Program-made: the position numbers and the translations under genes
Part shown: one piece after another, positions 1-9,752 of the stretch
Position numbering within the stretch: position 1 is the stretch's first letter
How the letters are laid out: every line of letters begins with the position of its first letter
DNA from: Bacteroidaceae bacterium
Lineage (GTDB): Bacteria; Bacteroidota; Bacteroidia; Bacteroidales; Bacteroidaceae
Length of the DNA: 37,948 bases
Assembly: GCA_017940605.1 (NCBI GenBank)
Contig: JAGAYF010000033.1
Coordinates: 1 to 37,948 of the forward strand
Direction of reading: 5' to 3'
Notes under the pieces: generated by a model
What the model saw: only the letters and a program-made list of their open reading frames with translations
What the model was told of the DNA's origin: nothing
Databases searched by the model: none

Positions 1-1
1 A

Positions 2-484
2 GAATTGGGTGAGCTTTTAAAGAAATACCCTCACTTCTATTTAGTAGATACGGCTGGTTTGAATGCTGCGCAAACAACGACGGTAAGAGGCATCTGTTTC
101 AAGAATGAAATCAAGATGGTGACTGTAAAGAATACTTTGTTGCAAAAGGCAATGGAGAATTCTGAAATAGATTTTTCGCCGTTATATGATTCTTTGAAAG
201 GTACTACTTCTGTGTTGTTTACGGAAAAGGCTAATGTGCCTGCGCGCTTGATTAAGGATAATGATAAATTTACTATTCAAGGTTTCAAAGGTGCGTACGC
301 TGAAGGTGGGTTGTATGATGCAACTCAACTTGAAACATTGGCAACACTTAAGAGCAAGGAGGAACTCATTGCAGATGTTGTATCCTTGTTGCAATCTCCT
401 ATCAAGAGTGTTGTTTCTGCACTTCAATCGGGTGGAAACAATATTCATGGTGTATTAAAAACATTATCTGAACGTTCAGAATAG
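2..484 (+). CDS. rplJ: 50S ribosomal protein L10, 5' end cut off by the window
   Basis: L10 anchors the L7/L12 stalk on the large ribosomal subunit, where translation GTPases bind. The reading frame is open from base 2 and the visible part begins LGELLKKYPHFYLVDTAGLN, which matches the L10 N-terminal region; only about the first dozen residues should be missing. No true start is inside the window, because the TTG at position 5 is an internal Leu codon. The C-terminal part (SPIKSVVSALQSGGNNIHGV) is the helix that binds L7/L12 dimers. It is followed after 50 AT-rich bases by rplL, the usual rplJL arrangement. In other bacteria L10 represses its own mRNA, but the leader is outside this window. 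Confidence 0.95.
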   Translation, partial: ELGELLKKYPHFYLVDTAGLNAAQTTTVRGICFKNEIKMVTVKNTLLQKAMENSEIDFSPLYDSLKGTTSVLFTEKANVPARLIKDNDKFTIQGFKGAYAEGGLYDATQLETLATLKSKEELIADVVSLLQSPIKSVVSALQSGGNNIHGVLKTLSERSE

Positions 485-534
485 AGTCGTTAAGGTATTT
501 ATATTTAGTAAAACAATTTAAAAATTAGAATAAG

Positions 535-915
535 ATGGCAGATATTAAAGCTATTGCTGAAGAATTGGTAAATTTGACAGTAAAAGAAGTAAATGAACTA
601 GTCACAGTGTTGAAAGACGAGTATGGAATTGAACCTGCTGCAGCTGCGGTTGCAGTAGCTGCTGGTCCTGCTGCTGGTGCTGCTGGTCCTGCTGCTGAAG
701 AAAAGACAGAATTTGACGTGATTCTTGCAAGCGCAGGAGATCAGAAGTTGAAAGTTGTAAAGGCAGTTAAAGAGGCTTGTGGCTTAGGCTTGAAAGAAGC
801 AAAAGATTTAGTTGATGCTGCACCGAAGCCTGTAAAGACTGGTGTGTCTAAGGAAGATGCAGAAGCGCTGAAGAAGGCTATCGAAGAAGCTGGTGCAACT
901 GTAGAGATTAAATAA
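535..915 (+). CDS. rplL: 50S ribosomal protein L7/L12
   Basis: This is the multi-copy acidic stalk protein that recruits EF-Tu, EF-G and IF2. At 126 residues it has the normal length. An N-terminal dimerisation domain (about residues 1-35, [20 protein letters not shown]) is followed by an Ala/Gly/Pro hinge (about 36-55) and the C-terminal factor-binding domain ([20 protein letters not shown], then [19 protein letters not shown]). The start is fixed by the conserved MADIK beginning. It sits between rplJ and rpoB, with a terminator-like hairpin directly downstream that probably reduces read-through into rpoBC. Confidence 0.98.
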   Translation: MADIKAIAEELVNLTVKEVNELVTVLKDEYGIEPAAAAVAVAAGPAAGAAGPAAEEKTEFDVILASAGDQKLKVVKAVKEACGLGLKEAKDLVDAAPKPVKTGVSKEDAEALKKAIEEAGATVEIK

Positions 916-935
916 TCTTTTCTCAGAATAATCGA

Positions 936-971
936 GTTAAGAATCCTCTGGTAGGGGGTTCTTAACTTTTT
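936..971 (+). terminator. rplL-rpoB attenuator hairpin
   Basis: The gap between rplL and rpoB holds an 11-bp inverted repeat, 936-946 (GTTAAGAATCC) with 956-966, including one G.T pair, a 9-base loop and then five T at 967-971. This has the form of an intrinsic terminator inside an operon whose downstream genes are essential. It is most simply a partial terminator, comparable to the rplL-rpoB attenuator known in E. coli, that makes rpoBC expression lower than rplJL. The efficiency cannot be judged from sequence. Confidence 0.75.
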
Positions 972-999
972 GCATCTATAAATTTTAGAATCAATAAGA

Positions 1000-3900
1000 A
1001 TGTCGTCACAAACAGTAAATCAAAGAATCAATTTTGCATCAGTAAAAAATCCCTTACCATATCCAGATTTTTTAGATGTACAATTGAAGTCATTTAGGGA
1101 ATTCCTTCAATTAGATACGCCTCCTGAGTTGAGGAAAAATGATGGGTTGTATAAAGTCTTTAGCGAGAACTTTCCTATTATGGATACTCGTAATAATTTT
1201 GTACTCGAGTTTTTGGATTATTATATAGATCCTCCACGTTATACGATTGAAGAATGTTTAGTTAAGGGATTAACATATAGCGCATATCTTAAGGCGCGAC
1301 TAAAATTATATTGTACAGACCCGGATCATGAAGATTTCCCTGTTCAAACAAGTGATGTTTATTTGGGCCAAATTCCTTATATGACAAACAGCGGTACATT
1401 CATTATAAATGGTGCAGAGCGTGTTGTTGTTTCTCAATTACATCGATCTCCTGGAGTCTTCTTTGGATCTTCTATTCATGCAAATGGAACTCAATTGTAT
1501 TCTGCGCGTGTTATTCCGTTCAAAGGATCGTGGATAGAGTTTGCTACGGACATAAATAATGTTATGTACGCGTATATAGACAGGAAGAAAAAATTGCCTG
1601 TGACGACATTACTAAGAGCTATCGGTTTTGAAACTGATAAGGATATTTTGGATATCTTTGGATTATCCGAAGATGTTAAGGTTACAAAATCGACTCTGGA
1701 TAAAATAATAAAGGAAGCAGCGAAACAAAGTATACCAGGTGTTGAGTCTGAAGCATATGTCCATCGTCGTAAATTGGCGGGTAGGGTGTTGAAAAGCTGG
1801 ATAGAAGACTATGTTGATGAGGACTCTGGTGAGGTCGTGTCTTTTGAACGTAATGAAATAGTATTAGAGCGTGAGACGGAATTGGATGAAGATACGGCGC
1901 AGAAAATACTTAATAGTGGTGTAAAGAGAATATTGCTTCAAAAAGAGGATGCCAATCTAAAAGAATACGAAATAATATTTAATACTTTACAAAAAGATCC
2001 ATGTAATTCAGAAAAGGAAGCGATAGAGTATATTTATCGTCAGTTAAGGAATGCCGACCCTGCTGACGATGCAAGTGCTCGTGAAACAATAAATGGATTA
2101 TTCTTTTCTGATAGGAGATATGACCTTGGTGAAGTAGGACGCTTCCGTATTAATAGAAAATTGGGATTAAAAACTGAAATGGATGTCAGAGTCTTGACTC
2201 GTGAAGATATTATAGAGATTATTAAATATCTTATACGTTTGGTTAATTCCAAAGCCACTGTAGATGACATTGACCATTTGAGTAATCGCAGAGTTCGTAC
2301 CGTAGGTGAACAATTAAGCAATCAATTCTCCATAGGCCTGGCCCGAATGAGCCGTACGATTCGTGAACGAATGAATGTGCGTGACAACGAAGTCTTTTCA
2401 CCAATGGACTTGATAAATGCCAAGACTGTGTCTTCTGTAATAAATTCATTCTTTGGGGCAAATCCATTAAGCCAATTTATGGATCAGACAAATCCTTTGG
2501 CAGAAGTTACCCATAAACGCCGTTTGTCGGCTCTAGGTCCTGGCGGATTGACACGTGAACGCGCAGGTTTTGAAGTACGTGATGTGCACTATACTCATTA
2601 TGGAAGGTTGTGTCCCATTGAGTCTCCTGAAGGACCTAATATCGGACTCATATCTTCGCTTTGTGTATATGCAAAGATAAATTCATTGGGATTTATTGGG
2701 ACACCATATCGAGTTGTGAAGAATGCAAAAGTAAATCTGAACAATGACGAAGTGGTGTATTTAACTGCAGAAGAGGAAACGAACAAGATTATTGCGCAAG
2801 GCAACGCTCCGTTAAAAGATGATGGAACATTTATTCGCAAGACAGTAAAATGTAGGCAGGATGCTGACTATCCTGTTCCTACCCCAGACCAAGTTGAGTT
2901 AATGGATGTGTCTCCACAGCAAATTGCATCGATTGCAGCGGCGTTGATACCTTTCCTGGAACATGATGATGCGCATCGTGCATTGATGGGCTCAAACATG
3001 ATGCGTCAAGCAGTACCTCTTATTACGTGCGAAGTGCCAATTGTTGGAACAGGTATAGAAAAGCAGTTGTGTGAGGATTCGCGTACAATGATTGCCGCCG
3101 AAGGTGATGGTGTGATTGAGTATGTGGATGCTTCGAAGATTATTATTCGATATGATCGTACGGAAGATGAAGAGTTTGTGAGCTTTGAATCTCCAGTTAA
3201 AGAGTATGATTTGCCGAAATTCCGTCGCACAAACCAAAGTATGACAATAGATCTTCGCCCCATATGCGTAAAAGGCCAACGAGTAAAGGCAAAAGATATC
3301 CTTACGGAAGGTTATGCAACGTCCAATGGGGAATTGGCATTGGGCCGCAACTTGTTAGTTGCCTATATGCCTTGGAAAGGATATAATTATGAGGATGCCA
3401 TCGTTATAAGTGAGCGTTTAGTTCGTGAAGATGTCCTGACATCTGTCCATGTGGACGAGTTCTCTCTTGCTGTGCGCGAAACAAAACGTGGTATGGAAGA
3501 GTTAACTTCCGATATCCCAAATGTCAGTGAAGAAGCAACAAAGAATTTGGACGAAAATGGTATTGTTAGAATAGGTACACGCGTCGAACCAGGTGATATC
3601 TTGATTGGAAAGATAACGCCAAAAGGTGAAAGCGACCCATCGCCCGAAGAAAAATTGTTGCGTGCCATCTTTGGCGATCGTGCAGGTGACGTAAAGGATG
3701 CTTCTCTTAAGGCAACACCGTCTCTGTCAGGTGTAGTAATTGATAAGTGCTTATTCTCCAAGGCAGAGAAAACTCGTTCGTCACGTGCTGCTGAGAAACA
3801 GACTTTGCAGAGAATAGAAGAAGATTTCAATAAGAAAGTTGAAAAATTGAAGAATATACTTGTAGAAAAATTACTTGTATTAACAAAAGACAAGACCTCT

Positions 3901-4866
3901 ACAGGTATAAAGAACAACACAGGTGAAGTCGTCATAGCAAAGGGTGCTAAATTCAGCAAGACCACTCTTAAAAATATGGATTATTCATCCGTTCAGTTGA
4001 GCAAGTGGACTTCCGATTCCAAGAAGAATGCGTTGATTTCTACCCTCATTATTAATTATCTGAAGAAATATAATGAGTATGATGCGCAGTTCAAGAGAGA
4101 CAATTACAGTGTGACAATAGGCGATGACTTGCCATCTGGCGTAGTCAAAATGGCTAAGGTGTATATTGCTAAGAAGCGTAAAATCGGCGTAGGTGACAAG
4201 ATGGCCGGACGTCATGGAAATAAAGGTATTGTTTCCAAGATTGTTCGCATAGAAGATATGCCATTCCTCGAAGATGGAACACCTGTAGACATTGTGTTGA
4301 ACCCGCTAGGTGTGCCTTCGCGTATGAATTTGGGACAAATCTTTGAAGCTGTCCTGGGTTACGCAGGTTATAAACTTGGCGTTAATTTTGCAACTCCTAT
4401 TTTCGATGGAGCATCCTTGGATGACTTGGAAAAATGGACAGACAAGGCTGGTCTTCCGCATTTGGGCTTGACTCAACTATACGATGGCAGCACTGGTGAA
4501 CCATTTGACCAAAAAGCAACCGTAGGTGTGACCTATATGTTGAAATTGGGCCACATGGTTGAAGACAAGATGCATGCTCGTTCCATTGGTCCGTACTCAT
4601 TGATTACGCAGCAACCCTTGGGCGGTAAGGCCCAGTTCGGCGGTCAGCGTTTTGGTGAGATGGAGGTTTGGGCACTTGAAGCATTTGGCGCATCTCATGT
4701 GTTGCAGGAAATGCTGACTGTAAAGTCTGATGACGTAGTCGGTAGGGCTAAAGCATATGAGGCTATTGTCAAGGGTGACCCATTGCCAACGCCAGGTATC
4801 CCCGAATCTCTCAATGTGTTATTGCATGAACTGAAAGGTTTGGGCCTTGATATTAGATTAGAATAG
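1000..4866 (+). CDS. rpoB: DNA-directed RNA polymerase subunit beta
   Basis: This is the beta subunit of RNA polymerase, 1288 residues, within the usual Bacteroidota range. The rifampicin pocket is clear: [10 protein letters not shown] at 491-500, then [20 protein letters not shown]. Residues equivalent to E. coli D516, H526 and S531 (here D495, H505, S510) are wild type, so no common resistance change is seen at these three sites. The C-terminal active-site and switch motifs are present ([36 protein letters not shown]). It starts at ATG 1000 and lies 24 bases before rpoC. The 5' half is strikingly AT-rich compared with genes later in the window. Confidence 0.99.
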   Translation: MSSQTVNQRINFASVKNPLPYPDFLDVQLKSFREFLQLDTPPELRKNDGLYKVFSENFPIMDTRNNFVLEFLDYYIDPPRYTIEECLVKGLTYSAYLKARLKLYCTDPDHEDFPVQTSDVYLGQIPYMTNSGTFIINGAERVVVSQLHRSPGVFFGSSIHANGTQLYSARVIPFKGSWIEFATDINNVMYAYIDRKKKLPVTTLLRAIGFETDKDILDIFGLSEDVKVTKSTLDKIIKEAAKQSIPGVESEAYVHRRKLAGRVLKSWIEDYVDEDSGEVVSFERNEIVLERETELDEDTAQKILNSGVKRILLQKEDANLKEYEIIFNTLQKDPCNSEKEAIEYIYRQLRNADPADDASARETINGLFFSDRRYDLGEVGRFRINRKLGLKTEMDVRVLTREDIIEIIKYLIRLVNSKATVDDIDHLSNRRVRTVGEQLSNQFSIGLARMSRTIRERMNVRDNEVFSPMDLINAKTVSSVINSFFGANPLSQFMDQTNPLAEVTHKRRLSALGPGGLTRERAGFEVRDVHYTHYGRLCPIESPEGPNIGLISSLCVYAKINSLGFIGTPYRVVKNAKVNLNNDEVVYLTAEEETNKIIAQGNAPLKDDGTFIRKTVKCRQDADYPVPTPDQVELMDVSPQQIASIAAALIPFLEHDDAHRALMGSNMMRQAVPLITCEVPIVGTGIEKQLCEDSRTMIAAEGDGVIEYVDASKIIIRYDRTEDEEFVSFESPVKEYDLPKFRRTNQSMTIDLRPICVKGQRVKAKDILTEGYATSNGELALGRNLLVAYMPWKGYNYEDAIVISERLVREDVLTSVHVDEFSLAVRETKRGMEELTSDIPNVSEEATKNLDENGIVRIGTRVEPGDILIGKITPKGESDPSPEEKLLRAIFGDRAGDVKDASLKATPSLSGVVIDKCLFSKAEKTRSSRAAEKQTLQRIEEDFNKKVEKLKNILVEKLLVLTKDKTSTGIKNNTGEVVIAKGAKFSKTTLKNMDYSSVQLSKWTSDSKKNALISTLIINYLKKYNEYDAQFKRDNYSVTIGDDLPSGVVKMAKVYIAKKRKIGVGDKMAGRHGNKGIVSKIVRIEDMPFLEDGTPVDIVLNPLGVPSRMNLGQIFEAVLGYAGYKLGVNFATPIFDGASLDDLEKWTDKAGLPHLGLTQLYDGSTGEPFDQKATVGVTYMLKLGHMVEDKMHARSIGPYSLITQQPLGGKAQFGGQRFGEMEVWALEAFGASHVLQEMLTVKSDDVVGRAKAYEAIVKGDPLPTPGIPESLNVLLHELKGLGLDIRLE

Positions 4867-4890
4867 TAAACTCTTTACAAGAATATTGAC

Positions 4891-7800
4891 ATGAAGAAAG
4901 AAGTAAAATTAAAGAGTTCGTTTACAAAGATATCTATAGGGTTGGCTTCGCCGGAAGATATCCTGAGCGAGTCTTATGGAGAAGTGCTGAAACCTGAAAC
5001 GATTAACTATCGTACATACAAACCAGAGCGTGACGGCTTATTCTGTGAGCGCATCTTTGGACCGACAAAGGATTACGAGTGTAACTGCGGAAAATACAAG
5101 AGAATCCGTTACAAAGGCATCACATGTGATCATTGCGGTGTTGAAGTAACCGAAAAGAAAGTCCGTCGCGAACGCAGCGGCCATATATCTTTGGTCGTGC
5201 CTGTTGTCCACATATGGTATTTCCGTACACTGCCTAATAAAATTGGATATTTGTTAGGCATTCCTACTAAGAAACTGGATGCAGTCATCTATTACGAGCG
5301 ATATATCGTTCTTCAGGCAGGATGCATGGAAGGCAAGGAAATCATGGAGGGTAAAATCGTTCAGCGATACGAATTGCTGACGGAGGAAGAGTATTTATCC
5401 ATACTGGATAAGCTTCCGCAGGATAACCAATACCTGGAAGATTCCAACCCCGACAAGTTTATTGCCAAAATGGGCGGTGATGCCATCTATGATTTGCTGA
5501 AAGGTTTGGATTTGGACAGCCTTTCATATGAATTGCGTGACCGCGCGCACAATGATACCTCACAGCAGCGTAAGACAGAGGCGTTGAAACGTTTGCAGGT
5601 CGTTGAAGCATTCCGTGCAAGCAAGGAACGCAATCATCCTGAATGGATGGTGTTGAAAATCATACCTGTCATTCCGCCCGATTTGCGTCCGTTGGTGCCG
5701 TTGGATGGTGGACGATTTGCCACGTCCGACCTGAATGACCTTTATCGCAGGGTACTCATTCGCAACAACCGTCTAAAACGCTTGATGGACATCAAAGCGC
5801 CTGAAGTAATCCTCCGCAACGAGAAGCGTATGCTTCAGGAAGCAGTGGACAGCTTGTTTGACAATTCCCGCAAGAGTAGTTCCGTGCGCTCAGAGTCCAA
5901 TCGTCCCTTGAAGTCTCTTTCCGATTCGCTCAAGGGCAAGCAAGGACGTTTCCGTCAGAATCTTCTTGGTAAACGCGTTGACTATTCCGCTCGTTCGGTT
6001 ATTGTCGTTGGCCCTGAACTCAAGATGGGCGAATGCGGATTGCCTAAGTTGATGGCGGCCGAGCTGTATAAACCATTTATTATCCGTCGTTTGATAGAGC
6101 GTGGCATTGTCAAGACGGTCAAGAGTGCCAAGCGTATCATCGACCGCCGCGATCCTATCATTTGGGACATCTTGGAGTTTGTCATGCGTGGTCATCCCGT
6201 GCTGCTCAACCGTGCTCCGACCTTGCACCGCTTGGGTATTCAGGCATTCCAGCCCAAAATGATTGAGGGAAAGGCCATTCAGCTGCACCCATTGGCATGT
6301 ACGCCGTTCAACGCCGACTTCGATGGCGACCAAATGGCAGTTCACTTGCCGCTGAGCAATGAAGCCATCGTTGAGGCCCAGACATTGATGCTGCAGAGCC
6401 ACAATATCCTAAATCCTGCCAATGGCGCCCCCATCACAGTGCCATCTCAGGATATGGTGTTGGGTCTGTATTATATTACCAAGCTGCGTCCGGGCAGCAA
6501 GGGCGAAGGGCTTATGTTCTATGGCCCGGAAGAGGCAGTCATTGCCTACAATGAAAAGAAAGTTGACATCCATGCCATAGTCAAGGTTGTCGTAGATGAT
6601 ATTGATGCCGAGGGAAACTCCTATCAACATTTGGTAGAAACTTCGGTAGGCCGTATTATCGTCAACGAAATCGTACCTCAAGAGTTGGGCTACGTGAATG
6701 AAGTAATATCCAAGAAGTCATTGCGCGACATTATTACCAAGGTAATCAAACTTGCAGGTATGGCGCGTGCCTGTGACTTCCTTGACGGCATCAAGAACTT
6801 AGGATATAAGATGGCATACGAGGGTGGTCTGTCCTTCAACTTGGATGACATCATCATTCCCAAGGAGAAAGTCGACATTGTCCAGAAAGGCCATGACGAA
6901 GTCGATGCCATCATGAATAACTACAACATGGGTTTCATCACGGACAATGAACGCTACAATCAAGTCATTGATACGTGGACGCACGTCAATTCGGAATTGA
7001 AGCGGTTGGTGATGAAGCAGATGACCGAGGACCAACAGGGTTTCAATTCTGTGTTCATGATGCTGGATTCGGGTGCTCGTGGTTCTGGTGACCAGATTGC
7101 CCAGTTGGCAGGTATGCGTGGTTTGATGGCCAAGCCGCAGAAAGCCGGTGCTGAGGGTCAGACGATTATCGAAAACCCCATTCTTTCCAACTTCAAGGAG
7201 GGAATGTCGGTGCAGGAATACTTCGTGTCTACCCACGGTGCTCGTAAGGGTTTGGCCGATACGGCATTGAAGACGGCCGACGCCGGTTACCTGACCCGCC
7301 GCTTGGTTGACGTGGCACACGACGTGATCATCACCGAGGAAGACTGCGGAACGTTGCGCGGTCTCGAGTGCCGTCCGCTCAAGGATGGTGATGAAATCAT
7401 CTCCACGCTGGGTGAGCGCATCCTGGGCCGTGTATCGGTTCACGATGTCATTGATCCCGCAACGGGCGACGTGCTTGTGCAGGCCGGTGAGGAAATAACC
7501 GAATCCAAGGCCGCCGCTATCGAGGCTTCTTCCATAGAAAGCGTCGAGATACGTTCCGTATTGACATGCGAAAGCAAGCACGGCGTATGTATGAAGTGCT
7601 ACGGCCGCAACCTTGCCACGAACAACATGGTGCAGAAAGGCGAAGCCGTTGGTGTCATCGCCGCACAGTCTATCGGCGAGCCTGGTACGCAGCTGACTTT
7701 GCGTACGTTCCACGCCGGTGGTGTCGCAGGTAATGCCGCTGCCAATGCAACGATTGTCACACGCCACCGCGTGAAGTTGAAATTCGATGAATTGCGTACC

Positions 7801-9282
7801 ATCGACGCTGTTGATGAAGACGGCAGCGCAGTTAAGATTGTCACCGGACACTTGGCCAGCGTGCATCAGACCGATCTCAACACGGGCATCGTGCTTTCCA
7901 TGCAGGATGTGCCCTATGGCTCCAAGCTGTATGTGAACGACGGCGACGTTGTCGAGGCTGGTACGGTCATTGCCAAGTGGGATCCGTTCAACAATGTCAT
8001 TGTTACGGCCTATGCCGGTCAGGCACGCTTCAAGAACGTGATTGAGGGCGTTACCTACAAGGTGGAGGAAGACGAAGCCACGGGTATGCGCGAACTCATC
8101 GTGATAGAGGCCAAGGACCACAAGATATCGCCCGACTGCGAGATTGTCGACTCCAAGGGCAACGTCCTGCAAACCTATACATTCCCCATTGGCGGTCACA
8201 TAGCCATCAATGACAAGCAGAAGCTCAAGGCTGGTGACATCATTGTCAAGATTCCGCGCAACGTGGGCAGCATGGGCGATATTACCGGCGGTCTGCCGCG
8301 TGTGACCGAGCTGTTTGAGGCCCGCAATCCGTCCAATCCCGCCATCGTTTCCGAAATAGACGGAAAGGTGACGATGGGCGGCATCAAGCGCGGCAACCGT
8401 GAGATTATCGTGCAGTCGGTAACGAAGCCCAAGGACGCTGCCCAGGCCGTGAAGGACGGGCTGGTGCTGACCGACGACGGGTACATCATCGTGGATGAGC
8501 GTCGCTACCTGGTGCCGACGGGTCGTCAGATTCTGGTTCAGAACGATGATTTCGTCCGCGCGGGCACTCCGCTTTCCGACGGCGAGATTACGCCGGTGGA
8601 CATCCTGCACATCATGGGCCCCACAGCCGTACAGGAATACATTGTCAATGAAATCCAGAATGTATACCGCCTGCAGGGTGTGAAGATCAACGATAAGCAT
8701 TTCGAAGTCATTGTTCGCCAGATGATGCGCAAGGTTCAGATAACCGATCCGGGTGATACCAACTTCCTGGAGGAAGAACTGGTGGACAAGATTGAGTTCC
8801 TGAGCGAGAATGACCGCATTTGGGGCAAGAAGGTGGTCGTCGATGCCGGCGACAGCGAGAATATGAAGGTGGGCATGATAGTAACGGCGCGCAAGCTGCG
8901 TGACGAGAACTCCTACCTCAAGCGTCACGACCTGAAGACCGTTACGGTGCGCGATGCCCTGCCTGCTACCTCCAACCAAATCCTGCAAGGCATTACGCGT
9001 GCCGCATTGGCCACATCGAGCTTCATGTCGGCAGCATCCTTCCAGGAGACAACCAAGATTCTCAACGATGCTGCCATACGCGGCCGCGTGGATTACCTGG
9101 AGGGTATGAAGGAGAACGTCATCACCGGCCACTTGATTCCTGCCGGAACGGGATTCCCCGAATTCCGCCACGTCATTGTGGGCAGCAAGGAGGATTATGA
9201 AGAGAAGTTGGATGACGCATCATACGACTTTACGGAAGAAATAGCAGGCGAAGCCCTCCCTGAAAACCCAGAAGAGGCGTAA
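4891..9282 (+). CDS. rpoC: DNA-directed RNA polymerase subunit beta'
   Basis: This is the catalytic beta' subunit, 1463 residues. The Mg-binding motif NADFDGD lies at 474-480 (D476, D478, D480). Two zinc sites are intact: the N-terminal one with C64, C66, C79 and C82, and the second with C819, C893, C900 and C903. The bridge-helix and trigger-loop region is recognisable ([17 protein letters not shown], then [18 protein letters not shown]). It is cotranscribed with rpoB and ends 32 bases before a strong intrinsic terminator. Base composition rises along the gene from moderately AT-rich to clearly GC-rich. A long open frame on the opposite strand is a coding shadow. Confidence 0.99.
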   Translation: MKKEVKLKSSFTKISIGLASPEDILSESYGEVLKPETINYRTYKPERDGLFCERIFGPTKDYECNCGKYKRIRYKGITCDHCGVEVTEKKVRRERSGHISLVVPVVHIWYFRTLPNKIGYLLGIPTKKLDAVIYYERYIVLQAGCMEGKEIMEGKIVQRYELLTEEEYLSILDKLPQDNQYLEDSNPDKFIAKMGGDAIYDLLKGLDLDSLSYELRDRAHNDTSQQRKTEALKRLQVVEAFRASKERNHPEWMVLKIIPVIPPDLRPLVPLDGGRFATSDLNDLYRRVLIRNNRLKRLMDIKAPEVILRNEKRMLQEAVDSLFDNSRKSSSVRSESNRPLKSLSDSLKGKQGRFRQNLLGKRVDYSARSVIVVGPELKMGECGLPKLMAAELYKPFIIRRLIERGIVKTVKSAKRIIDRRDPIIWDILEFVMRGHPVLLNRAPTLHRLGIQAFQPKMIEGKAIQLHPLACTPFNADFDGDQMAVHLPLSNEAIVEAQTLMLQSHNILNPANGAPITVPSQDMVLGLYYITKLRPGSKGEGLMFYGPEEAVIAYNEKKVDIHAIVKVVVDDIDAEGNSYQHLVETSVGRIIVNEIVPQELGYVNEVISKKSLRDIITKVIKLAGMARACDFLDGIKNLGYKMAYEGGLSFNLDDIIIPKEKVDIVQKGHDEVDAIMNNYNMGFITDNERYNQVIDTWTHVNSELKRLVMKQMTEDQQGFNSVFMMLDSGARGSGDQIAQLAGMRGLMAKPQKAGAEGQTIIENPILSNFKEGMSVQEYFVSTHGARKGLADTALKTADAGYLTRRLVDVAHDVIITEEDCGTLRGLECRPLKDGDEIISTLGERILGRVSVHDVIDPATGDVLVQAGEEITESKAAAIEASSIESVEIRSVLTCESKHGVCMKCYGRNLATNNMVQKGEAVGVIAAQSIGEPGTQLTLRTFHAGGVAGNAAANATIVTRHRVKLKFDELRTIDAVDEDGSAVKIVTGHLASVHQTDLNTGIVLSMQDVPYGSKLYVNDGDVVEAGTVIAKWDPFNNVIVTAYAGQARFKNVIEGVTYKVEEDEATGMRELIVIEAKDHKISPDCEIVDSKGNVLQTYTFPIGGHIAINDKQKLKAGDIIVKIPRNVGSMGDITGGLPRVTELFEARNPSNPAIVSEIDGKVTMGGIKRGNREIIVQSVTKPKDAAQAVKDGLVLTDDGYIIVDERRYLVPTGRQILVQNDDFVRAGTPLSDGEITPVDILHIMGPTAVQEYIVNEIQNVYRLQGVKINDKHFEVIVRQMMRKVQITDPGDTNFLEEELVDKIEFLSENDRIWGKKVVVDAGDSENMKVGMIVTARKLRDENSYLKRHDLKTVTVRDALPATSNQILQGITRAALATSSFMSAASFQETTKILNDAAIRGRVDYLEGMKENVITGHLIPAGTGFPEFRHVIVGSKEDYEEKLDDASYDFTEEIAGEALPENPEEA

Positions 9283-9314
9283 CGCAGGCAGAACGCTGTT
9301 TCAACAATCAGCCG

Positions 9315-9356
9315 GCAGGCCCTGTCCCGAGTGAGGACAGGGCCTGCTGCTTTTTT
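9315..9356 (+). terminator. intrinsic terminator of the rpoBC operon
   Basis: A perfect 13-bp inverted repeat, 9315-9327 (GCAGGCCCTGTCC) with 9335-9347, encloses a 7-base loop. It is followed by TGC and six T, ending at 9356. It begins 32 bases after the rpoC stop and is the obvious end of the ribosomal-protein and RNA polymerase operon. Confidence 0.93.
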
Positions 9357-9462
9357 GTGCACAACTGCGATGTGCGGTAGTGGGTTGGAAGGAAAGGGAA
9401 CGGTACATGAACCAGTGTCCGTGCCGTTGGGTTTCACCAATGGTCACTGGATGACCTCCTGC

Positions 9463-9563
9463 GGGGCGTGAATGCTCTGCCTGCAAGGTGTAAAAGACCG
9501 ACGTATGCGGCTTGAAAAAAATCCTGCAAGGCGTAAGAATCCACCGAACAAGGCGTAAAATTT
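9463..9563 (+). repeat. 22-bp-phased GGCGTAAAA array, copy A
   Basis: Five motif copies start at 9465, 9487, 9509, 9530 and 9552, with spacings of 22, 22, 21 and 22 bp. They read GGCGTGAAT, GGTGTAAAA, GGCTTGAAA, GGCGTAAGA and GGCGTAAAA, three of them preceded by CAA. The array lies in the 470-bp gap between the rpoC terminator and the GH78 gene. I see no clear inverted cap at the 3' end, unlike in the other four copies. Apart from the array, the terminator and the promoter at 9697-9727, I see nothing coding or structured in this gap. Confidence 0.85.
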
Positions 9564-9696
9564 CATGGGCATCCATGTCGGCCATTGCCGACGCTGAAGC
9601 GTGATTGGCCTGTTGCATCAGGAATGGCGGCAGATGCCTTTCGTATGGCCTGTGACGTGCCATGGGCGGTCGCTGTGCTTTTTTCGTTCCGCGTTG

Positions 9697-9727
9697 TTGG
9701 CCGTGTGGTTTTGCTTTTGTAAATTTG
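9697..9727 (+). promoter_or_regulatory. Bacteroidota-type promoter of the GH78 gene
   Basis: A TTG at 9697-9699 is followed by 20 bases and then TAAATTTG at 9720-9727, matching the Bacteroidota pattern TTG / 19-21 bp / TAnnTTTG. The predicted RNA start near 9733 leaves a leader of about 20 bases before the ATG at 9753. Confidence 0.7.
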
Positions 9728-9752
9728 CATATCTGTTTATTTGAAGCTAAGA

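Noticed and set aside
5-7. Start codon for rplJ at TTG 5
   Set aside because: It is an internal Leu codon; the frame is open to the window edge and L10 proteins have about a dozen more residues upstream.
6799-9171. 790-codon open frame antisense to rpoC
   Set aside because: rpoC is certain on the other strand. The antisense product is His- and Leu-rich without family motifs, and the frame is open because of the codon pattern of the sense gene. It is a coding shadow.
9463-9563. CRISPR array as an explanation for the regularly spaced repeats
   Set aside because: The conserved part is only about 9-11 bases and degenerate, the whole period is 22 bp, and there are no cas genes. CRISPR units are about 60-70 bp with long exact repeats.
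9741-9752. TTG start four codons upstream of the GH78 ATG (and likewise TTG 13593 for GH20)
   Set aside because: Both lie at or inside the predicted promoter or RNA start region, and the downstream ATG gives a better signal peptide.
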